A DNA stretch of 8,864 nt, taken from contig JAEENF010000201.1 of NCBI GenBank assembly GCA_016283605.1, forward strand, positions 1 to 8,864, read 5' to 3'. Of this stretch, positions 1 through 5,574 are shown piece by piece. The translations under genes were made by a program, and so were the position numbers. Source of the DNA: Prevotella sp. Lineage in GTDB: Bacteria; Bacteroidota; Bacteroidia; Bacteroidales; Bacteroidaceae. Position 1 is the first letter of the stretch. Every line of letters starts with the position of its first letter. Under the pieces are notes generated by a model. That model ran no database searches. It saw only the letters and a program-made list of their open reading frames with translations, and was not told the origin of the DNA.

Positions 1-532
1 CAGCGCCCGTTTCAGCGTCTTTAAGAATATGGATGACATCATTACCATCAGTCTCAGAGCCATAAGTATAGTTACCATTGCCACCGCCAAAGAGTTGACC
101 GATATAGATCTTCTTGGCATCGTCGGTCTCCTGAACTTTGCCTTCGACGGTTTCTGTCTTAGTCGAGACACGCACAAAGGCATCCCAGGTGCCGTCAATC
201 TTATTCGCTGTCTTCTGAGTCAGCTCTTCAGGCACTGCCGCATTCGTGGCACTGATGGTACCAGATATATCGTTACCACCATATACCTTATTAATAAGGA
301 TATAGTCAGAGGCATGTTCACCGTCAATATTGACAAAGGCATTGCCTTCCACATCAGCCATACGGGCGCCACCATAGACAGCATTGATGTCTCCAGCATG
401 CACAGTGACTTTCGTGCTTCCCTTCGTCTCGCCAGCATTACCACCACCATACACGCTACCGCCAATAGTGATCTGTGCCTGCGTCATCAACGCAGACAAG
501 CTCAAAACTACTATGATCCATATCCTCTTCAT
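1..532 (-). CDS. Secreted glycine-rich repeat protein, candidate fimbrial tip adhesin (N-terminal part, cut by window edge)
   Basis: This reading frame is open from an ATG at 532-530 to the window edge, giving 177 codons with no stop; the rest lies outside. It begins with a signal peptide: MKR, a hydrophobic stretch (residues 4-16), then TQA-Q, a good signal peptidase I site near residue 19. There is no lipobox cysteine, unlike the preceding subunits. The mature part is rich in glycine and carries a recurring aromatic-Gly-Gly-Asn motif: VYGGGN (about residue 27), VYGG (about 53), VYGGND (about 83) and LFGGGN. Repeats of this kind occur in very large surface proteins of Prevotella and Bacteroides and suggest a stacked beta structure, but I cannot name a family. 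Its place last in the fimbrial operon, 13 nt beyond a heptamer array, makes a tip or adhesin role plausible; that role is inference. No von Willebrand A domain (as in Mfa5) is visible in this part. Confidence 0.8.
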   Translation of the reverse strand, partial: MKRIWIIVVLSLSALMTQAQITIGGSVYGGGNAGETKGSTKVTVHAGDINAVYGGARMADVEGNAFVNIDGEHASDYILINKVYGGNDISGTISATNAAVPEELTQKTANKIDGTWDAFVRVSTKTETVEGKVQETDDAKKIYIGQLFGGGNGNYTYGSETDGNDVIHILKDAETGA

Positions 533-545
533 GCGGTAGCAAATT

Positions 546-573
546 ATTCACTTTTCACTTTTCACTATTCACT
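546..573 (-). repeat. Heptamer tandem repeat, 4 units, at gene junction
   Basis: Read on the plus strand the units are ATTCACT, TTTCACT, TTTCACT, ATTCACT (minus strand AGTGAAT/AGTGAAA). The array fills the gap between two genes. The upstream gene's last codons and TAG stop (567-565) are made of repeat sequence. The next gene starts 13 nt beyond the array. Confidence 0.9.
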
Positions 574-1599
574 TTTTATTTTCACCCCCGGATTGTCCAG
601 CTCGTCTTCCGACAACTGATACAGATAAGTGGGTTCCACCGTCAGGTTGACGATGACCTTCTTCCCCCGTCCGATCGTCACCTCACTGATACCGGCCAGA
701 CTATTCTCCGCCGTACAGTTCTCACGGACACGGGTACCTTTCTTATTATATACATCGTATGTACACACCAGTCTCAGCTTCTTGTCGAGGCCCGCTATCG
801 GTGCACAATAACTCGTAAACCGCGTTCCCTCCGTCGTCAACAGCAAACCCTTCGTCGTCGTCGGGTCCGTTCCGTAGTCATAGCACGTATTCGTCTGTTC
901 TCCTTCCGCCGTTGTATAGCGGACGTCAGTGATAGGATTCCCGCCCGTGGTGTTCGCCTTCAGCGTCACCGTCGCCTGTGTCACGGCCTGCGTCGATGTC
1001 AAAGCCATCTTTTTCAACCAGATGTCACGCCGCTCACTGTACCGCGCACCCACCTTGATCTTAAACTCAATGGCCCCATACAGGTGGTCCAACAGCAGTC
1101 CGATATAGTTCGTCGTACCCTGTTTGTCGAACTTAAACGTGCCAAATTCAGGCACCTCAGTGATCGGCGTCTTGTCCGCCTTCACTCCCGTCACCACACA
1201 GAGGTCCTCACCCCCGATGGCCGTCAGTTCATCCAATGTCATCACGCAGCCCTCACTGTAGTCCGTCGCACCGCTCGTCACCGTCCTCACCTGTCCCTTA
1301 GCTGCCATCGCAGGTGCAAAGCCGTAGACGTAGTTCTCCAGTTCCTTCACACCGATGGTTGATATCCACTCCCCCCGGGTCGTGTTGTACACGAAGTTAC
1401 CTTCCGTCTTCTCGAGACCCGACATCAGGAAGATCTGTATCGGCGACAGCGAGTCCGTGGCCGCGGTCACGTCTGATGGTGCACGCGTCACCCCCGACAG
1501 CCGCAACGGATTCTCAGGCACACTGTTCTTCTGCTCCGATTCCTCAGAACATCCCCACAGCATCACGCCCATCATCAATATCGTCAATACCTTCTTCAC
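565..1599 (-). CDS. Fimbrillin-like lipoprotein (Mfa-like_1 type), accessory fimbrial subunit
   Basis: A 344-residue surface lipoprotein. The signal peptide MKKVLTILMMGVMLWGC ends in a lipobox (L14-W-G-C17), so it should be lipidated. A TR motif near residue 38 (GVTRA) follows a short linker, as is common in fimbrillin-like proteins. The central part (LYGAIEFKIKVG, then a RRDIWLKKMAL strand) and the C-terminal pattern (GKKVIVNLTVEPTYLYQLS...LDNPG) resemble the PF13149/Mfa-like group by eye. The start is a GTG at 1599-1597 inside a heptamer array; an in-frame TGA just upstream (1605-1603) rules out an earlier start, and the next in-frame ATG would remove most of the signal peptide. The last codons are also repeat-derived. 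It sits between a minor fimbrillin and a putative adhesin, which suggests a role at or near the fimbrial tip. The family call is moderate; the lipoprotein call is strong. Confidence 0.85.
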   Translation of the reverse strand: MKKVLTILMMGVMLWGCSEESEQKNSVPENPLRLSGVTRAPSDVTAATDSLSPIQIFLMSGLEKTEGNFVYNTTRGEWISTIGVKELENYVYGFAPAMAAKGQVRTVTSGATDYSEGCVMTLDELTAIGGEDLCVVTGVKADKTPITEVPEFGTFKFDKQGTTNYIGLLLDHLYGAIEFKIKVGARYSERRDIWLKKMALTSTQAVTQATVTLKANTTGGNPITDVRYTTAEGEQTNTCYDYGTDPTTTKGLLLTTEGTRFTSYCAPIAGLDKKLRLVCTYDVYNKKGTRVRENCTAENSLAGISEVTIGRGKKVIVNLTVEPTYLYQLSEDELDNPGVKIKSE

Positions 1600-1628
1600 T
1601 CTTCACTTTTCACTTTTCACTATTCACT
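1594..1628 (-). repeat. Heptamer tandem repeat, 5 units, holding a stop and a GTG start
   Basis: Plus-strand units are CTTCACT, CTTCACT, TTTCACT, TTTCACT, ATTCACT. The TAG stop of the upstream gene (1629-1627) overlaps one end and the GTG start of the downstream gene (1599-1597) lies in the unit at the other end. The gap between the genes is therefore wholly repeat. Confidence 0.92.
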
Positions 1629-2793
1629 ACCAATTGTGCACCTCGTGATCCCATTGTCCTCCGTTCTGCCACTTGGTCACATTCACCGTACTCACATCCA
1701 GTCGTGATGCTCCCGTGTAATACACATACACGATCCACGTCTGGTTACGTCTGAAGTCACCGCCAAGCATCATAAACTGCGTCTCGTGATGTTCCGACGG
1801 ACTCCCGGCAAAGTGATACGTGATCGTACCTGTCAACCGTTTGTCGCTTTCCGGCAGATATACCGTCGGCGCCTCTGTCAGTTCCTTCTTCTCCAGTCCC
1901 TCCGTGATCTTCGCCTCATACATCGACTCGTCCATGCCGCTCTCATAGGCATACTGACGCGGGTTTCCGTTCGAGTTCACATACTGGGGGTAGCCCTCCT
2001 CGTCCTTCAACGCCGTCGCCAACACCACCTCACGGTTGAACGTTCCGTTCTCGCCCACCCTGAAATACGGGTGTTCGTCGTTCACGAAGAGATACGTGCT
2101 GTTATACATCATGCCCCCGTCCAGTTTCACCTCGTCGATATACAGTTTGTCCGCTCCCGTCAAGGAAGAGAACACCAGACGGATCTTCGACACGTCACGT
2201 ACCAACCCCAGGTTAGCGTCCGTCACATGCAGTACCGCGTTCACGTTCGTCACCGACCTGCCCCGGACCACGCCCGACATCGGCAGACCCTCGCCCGATA
2301 TCTCCGTTACCGCCCTGTAGCCGCCGTCACCACGCACAAAACCGTAGTAATAGCCACCATTGAAGAGCGCATTCTCCAGACTCGTCTTATCCGCAATCGT
2401 CGGATCCAGCATCGTACCGGTGTTGTTAGCCGACACATTCGCGAGTACATACACGTCCACCGGCTCCGGATTCCGTGCGAAGAGGCTCGTCACCGGGATG
2501 CTGTACACCCCTGACTCTTTCTCGTTCAGGCTTTCCAACTGTTCCGCACTCAGCGTCAGACTGCCCAGCTGCGTGTCACTATTGCTCTTATACACCCACA
2601 ACGTCAGCGAGTGTACCCGCTTCTCCTCCGCCGTCGGCGCCGACACACTGCGAGTCACCGTCCCTTTCCCAGGCGAATAGACATAAATATCGAGCACAGG
2701 ATCCGGCTCTTCGGTGCTCTCACTACTACAAGCCCCGAATATCAGCAGCATCAACCCTGCCAACCATACCGTATGTCTAGAACAGTTCCACAT
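1627..2793 (-). CDS. FimA/Mfa4-like minor fimbrillin lipoprotein
   Basis: A 388-residue lipoprotein. The N-terminus has a hydrophobic segment (residues 9-20) ending in a lipobox F19-G-A-C22. After an acidic linker comes a fimbrillin-type N-terminal domain: a V(S)LTLWVYKS strand near residue 62 and a VDVYVLANVS strand near residue 112, the classic 'vYvlAN' pattern of FimA-type subunits. The end of the protein (RRNQTWIVYVYYTG...VNVTKWQNG) resembles the terminal strands of fimbrillins. The likely role is a minor or accessory subunit added to the fimbrial shaft or tip; which one cannot be settled by eye. The ATG at 2793-2791 lies inside the end of the preceding gene, giving a 17-nt overlap in another frame, which suggests translational coupling. 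It is the only junction among the genes downstream of the major fimbrillin that lacks a heptamer array. Confidence 0.85.
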   Translation of the reverse strand: MWNCSRHTVWLAGLMLLIFGACSSESTEEPDPVLDIYVYSPGKGTVTRSVSAPTAEEKRVHSLTLWVYKSNSDTQLGSLTLSAEQLESLNEKESGVYSIPVTSLFARNPEPVDVYVLANVSANNTGTMLDPTIADKTSLENALFNGGYYYGFVRGDGGYRAVTEISGEGLPMSGVVRGRSVTNVNAVLHVTDANLGLVRDVSKIRLVFSSLTGADKLYIDEVKLDGGMMYNSTYLFVNDEHPYFRVGENGTFNREVVLATALKDEEGYPQYVNSNGNPRQYAYESGMDESMYEAKITEGLEKKELTEAPTVYLPESDKRLTGTITYHFAGSPSEHHETQFMMLGGDFRRNQTWIVYVYYTGASRLDVSTVNVTKWQNGGQWDHEVHNW

Positions 2794-4447
2794 TCGTCGG
2801 CATAATTACATTCCACTTCGGCACCAGCAGCACGCCAATCTCCATCCTCGCAGCCAGCAAGTCCGGCATCACGCTATAGGCATTCGCCAGCGCCTTTTCA
2901 CTCACCGTCATCTCCAGCGTCGTCACATAGTCCTGTGTGAACACACGCTTCGTATAATCATCCTGACCCGTCTTGATCGTCGGATCCACATAACCTACCA
3001 GATAAAACTTCGCACCCGGATACACCACTCCGTCCTTGCTCCTGAACTTCCTGCCCAGTCGGTTCTCCAGTTCCAGTACCACTGTCACCTTCCCGTTCTC
3101 ATACGACTGCAGCACATAGGTGTTCGTCGTGCCGTCGGTCACCGTCTGATCGTACACATACCGCATATCAGCCTCCTTCGGCTTCTCAGAATAGGTCTCC
3201 GGTCGGAAGTCGAAGCCCACAGGATACTGACCGCCCACGATCACTCCCGTCACCGGCAATATCTCTGTCCACTTTCCACTTTCCACTTTCCACTTCTCTC
3301 CGTCCGCGTCCGTCAATGTCTCCGGCGTACCCTTCAGCGTCGTCGTCAGCCGCGCCATGCCGTATTGCAGAGGCGTGTTCACCGCCACCGACTGCGTAGT
3401 ACGATCCACGATGCCGTTCGCCTTATAGTTCTGCAGCACCCCGCTCCAGGTCGTCTCTGTCTCATAACTCGTCGTGTTCACCGCACTTGCCGACGTCGAG
3501 ATCCTGCTGTTTCCATAAAAATACAGTTCTGCCGGATAGGCAAACCGCGTCACACTCGTGATCGGTGCGATGGTTGTCGTTGTCGTCTGAGCCACAAAAC
3601 GCTCTTCCCCGCCGATCCACTGCATCGCCGCAGCCCCGTCGGGCAGTCCTATATTGCCAGGATAGCCCGTCAACGCCGCCGTCAGAGCCGTCACACTACC
3701 GTCGGTCACCGTAGCCCCCTCAGCAATCCGTTCACGAATCGCCTTGGCCAGGTCGCCGTCCGTCTCATATTTCCCAGCTTCCGTATACAACTCACTGATA
3801 TAGCCCAAGATACTCGTCGAAGAACCCGCAAACAACTGATAGTCTACAGTCCCATCCTTCTTACCGATATAGTTCTCGTACAACGCATGCAGTTTCACGT
3901 CCGTCGTCGTGTTCCATCCCGGCGTCGCAGCAATCCTGGTCAGATAGTCCGCCAGCGCCTCCGCCTTCTCATCCCGTTCTGTGGTCGGTCTGATCTGCGT
4001 CGGCATAAAAGCAATGTCACTCGGCGCCAGCGTCGTCGGAATCACCGCCGTCGTTTCTTCTTGTTTCCCTGGCTCCTTGTCTCCTTGTCTTCCTACACCA
4101 TACACCAGCACCGAGGCCACGCCCGTCACGAACTGACACCTCCGGTTATAGTAGAACCGTGCGTTCTTCTTTTCATACGCATTCCAGACGGAATAGTCCA
4201 GATGCTGACACGGTTCGTCCTCACGTCCTATCTCTCCCTGAGTCTTGAAGGGGATAATGACGACATCCTCCAGGGCAACGTCATCCGAGCCGCGGGTCTC
4301 ACTGACGCTCAACCCCCTCGCCACGCCCGTCTCAGGCACAGCAAAGACGAGGTCCGCGCCAACGAACTCTTCCACGTCCTTTGGCTCCTCCACGTCAGCA
4401 CAACCTGCCAACAGGCCCATCATACATATCGTCAACACCTTCTTCAC
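2777..4447 (-). CDS. Second Mfa1-type fimbrillin (accessory subunit), lipoprotein
   Basis: A 556-residue lipoprotein with signal peptide MKKVLTICMMGLLAGC (lipobox L13-A-G-C16). It is a shorter paralogue of the large fimbrillin two genes upstream. Shared blocks include YPAEL-Y-FGNS, an E-T-W/SW-G-G strand, a V(I)-GGQ strand and the C-terminal block (RVFTQDYVTTLEMTV... ending in an AY-VMPDL segment). That last block matches the Mfa1 C-terminal domain, whose final strand takes part in subunit joining in known systems. An N-terminal VVIIPFKT strand near residue 64 fits a fimbrillin fold. The GTG start (4447-4445) lies in a heptamer array and has an in-frame TGA close upstream (4453-4451). Two repeat arrays lie inside the gene: AGTGGAA heptamers around residues 385-394 and octamers around residues 120-125, both in hydrophilic stretches. 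It is probably an accessory or adaptor subunit; that role is inferred from position and homology. Confidence 0.88.
   Translation of the reverse strand: MKKVLTICMMGLLAGCADVEEPKDVEEFVGADLVFAVPETGVARGLSVSETRGSDDVALEDVVIIPFKTQGEIGREDEPCQHLDYSVWNAYEKKNARFYYNRRCQFVTGVASVLVYGVGRQGDKEPGKQEETTAVIPTTLAPSDIAFMPTQIRPTTERDEKAEALADYLTRIAATPGWNTTTDVKLHALYENYIGKKDGTVDYQLFAGSSTSILGYISELYTEAGKYETDGDLAKAIRERIAEGATVTDGSVTALTAALTGYPGNIGLPDGAAAMQWIGGEERFVAQTTTTTIAPITSVTRFAYPAELYFYGNSRISTSASAVNTTSYETETTWSGVLQNYKANGIVDRTTQSVAVNTPLQYGMARLTTTLKGTPETLTDADGEKWKVESGKWTEILPVTGVIVGGQYPVGFDFRPETYSEKPKEADMRYVYDQTVTDGTTNTYVLQSYENGKVTVVLELENRLGRKFRSKDGVVYPGAKFYLVGYVDPTIKTGQDDYTKRVFTQDYVTTLEMTVSEKALANAYSVMPDLLAARMEIGVLLVPKWNVIMPTNVELF
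3267..3294 (-). repeat. In-gene heptamer array AGTGGAA, 4 units
   Basis: Plus-strand units are GTCCACT, TTCCACT, TTCCACT, TTCCACT. The array encodes the hydrophilic stretch EKWKVESGKWTE of the second fimbrillin, just before a conserved GVIVGGQ strand. This heptamer contains no stop in any frame on the coding strand, so it can sit inside a gene. Confidence 0.9.
4073..4088 (-). repeat. In-gene octamer repeat ACAAGGAG, 2 exact units with degenerate flanks
   Basis: CTCCTTGT occurs twice in a row on the plus strand, with degenerate copies on both sides (about 4060-4096). It encodes the charged stretch RQGDKEPGKQEE in the second fimbrillin. Composition resembles the heptamer arrays but the period is eight. 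Confidence 0.7.
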
Positions 4448-4476
4448 TATTCACTATTAACTATTCACTTTTTCAC
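4442..4476 (-). repeat. Heptamer tandem repeat, about 5 units, holding a stop and a GTG start
   Basis: Plus-strand units are CTTCACT, ATTCACT, ATTAACT, ATTCACT and a degenerate TTTTCAC. The TGA stop of the anchor gene (4475-4473) and the GTG start of the next gene (4447-4445) both lie in the array, so the 25-nt spacer is entirely repeat. Confidence 0.9.
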
Positions 4477-5531
4477 AGCTCCACGTCCCCCTGGCTCTTT
4501 TTGTTCCAGTCCAACGTCACACTGACACCCACCAACTGGTCTTCAACCATCACGATACCCCGGTCAGCCAACCAGCCTTTGATGATCATCAGCTGTCCTG
4601 CCCTGAGGGGTTTCTTAATACGGAGGGTCGTCTCTGTGATCGAGCCGTCTTCCTGTAGTACATATACCCTGAACTCCCAAAAACTCTCATCGCTCTCTTT
4701 CGCAATGAATGGTTCCTCAGTCTCTATCACGGTACGCGTACCCTTTTCATCACGCGAGGGGAACGTCACCGAACAGAATCCCACCTCGTCTCCTGACTCC
4801 TGACTCCTGTCTCCTGCTTCTATCCTCTCCGTCCTTACGATAGGCGACTTTGTCGGGTACACATAACTACTGTCGCAGATATTGAAACCCGTGGCAAAAC
4901 CCGTCGAGTACACCTGCACCCCATCGGTGTCATACCCTCTTGGATCCAGCACCAGCATAGCGGCACAGTTGGCCATGTACAGATGGACGTCGAAGTTCTG
5001 GTCCACGCCCTCCAGCACCTCCATCGGTTGCCGGGCGGTAAAGATACCCGTACTGTGCGACGCTATAGTGTCACGGTCGACCTGTTGCAGTCTGCTCCGG
5101 TGGCAACGTTCATCATCCTCCAGCGTCACCAGGTCATTGTCCAGGATATTCGCCGTAGCCAGATGCATATAGCGTCGCATTGGCAGATTCAACGTATAGC
5201 TCGCCTGATTCGCGTCCATGATATGTTCGTCGTGCTGCAGTCGTAGTGAGTCGTCCCAGGTGTCATAGAACGAGAGGTCCACGTCGTGGGCGAAGTCCGT
5301 AAACACACCGCCAAGATACTGTCGCAGGGCATGTTCCAGCTTCAGGTCCGTCTCCGTCGTCAGCTGCGTCTTCATCTCCGTGTTCATGTTCGTCACCAAC
5401 CGCAACTCATAGTCCATCTTCGCCTGCTTATCGCAGTCGCTCAGGTCCTCGTCGATCACAGAACACGACGTCAGGGCCGCTATACCTAACAGCCCCAACA
5501 CCCTTTCCATGACCTTCAAGGCAATCATCAT
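4473..5531 (-). CDS. mfa2: Mfa2/FimB-family fimbrial anchor lipoprotein
   Basis: A 352-residue lipoprotein of the FimB/Mfa2 family (PF08842). In P. gingivalis these proteins anchor fimbriae in the outer membrane and limit their length. The lipobox is L20-T-S-C23, followed directly by the family signature SVIDEDLSDC. The body alternates short strands with charged loops, and the C-terminus (VGVSVTLDWNKK) has the closing strand typical of the family. Length is close to that of known Mfa2/FimB proteins. Two adjacent ATGs (5531 and 5528) directly follow a heptamer array; an ATG at 5510 is also possible and would leave a shorter signal peptide. A GGAGTCA heptamer array encodes residues about 240-249 (GDRSQESGDE), apparently an inserted loop. 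Placement immediately after the major fimbrillin gene matches the mfa1-mfa2 order. The gene symbol is by family resemblance only. Confidence 0.88.
   Translation of the reverse strand: MMIALKVMERVLGLLGIAALTSCSVIDEDLSDCDKQAKMDYELRLVTNMNTEMKTQLTTETDLKLEHALRQYLGGVFTDFAHDVDLSFYDTWDDSLRLQHDEHIMDANQASYTLNLPMRRYMHLATANILDNDLVTLEDDERCHRSRLQQVDRDTIASHSTGIFTARQPMEVLEGVDQNFDVHLYMANCAAMLVLDPRGYDTDGVQVYSTGFATGFNICDSSYVYPTKSPIVRTERIEAGDRSQESGDEVGFCSVTFPSRDEKGTRTVIETEEPFIAKESDESFWEFRVYVLQEDGSITETTLRIKKPLRAGQLMIIKGWLADRGIVMVEDQLVGVSVTLDWNKKSQGDVEL
4788..4815 (-). repeat. In-gene heptamer array GGAGTCA/GGAGACA, 4 units
   Basis: Plus-strand units are GTCTCCT, GACTCCT, GACTCCT, GTCTCCT. The array encodes a polar loop (GDRSQESGDE) of the anchor protein. 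The heptamer has no stop codon in any of the three coding-strand frames. Confidence 0.9.
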
Positions 5532-5539
5532 TATTAATT

Positions 5540-5574
5540 ATTCACTATTCACTAATCACTATTCACTTCTCACT
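5540..5574 (-). repeat. Heptamer tandem repeat, 5 units, at the major fimbrillin/anchor junction
   Basis: Plus-strand units are ATTCACT, ATTCACT, AATCACT, ATTCACT, TCTCACT. The TGA stop of the major fimbrillin (5572-5570) lies in the last unit, and the anchor gene's ATG follows the array after an AT-rich stretch of nine bases. Confidence 0.92.

Noticed and set aside
220..465. An 81-codon minus-strand open frame near the left edge
   Set aside because: It lies in another frame within the glycine-rich repeat protein, which has a signal peptide and runs open to the window edge.
2714..4525. A long plus-strand open frame (603 codons) opposite the second fimbrillin
   Set aside because: Its product is rich in Arg, His and Gln with no domain or signal, it runs through intergenic repeats, and the minus strand has clear fimbrillin homology. 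It is a shadow frame.
546..5574. CRISPR array
   Set aside because: The repeats are 7 bp with no spacers and are spread over gene junctions; no cas genes are present.
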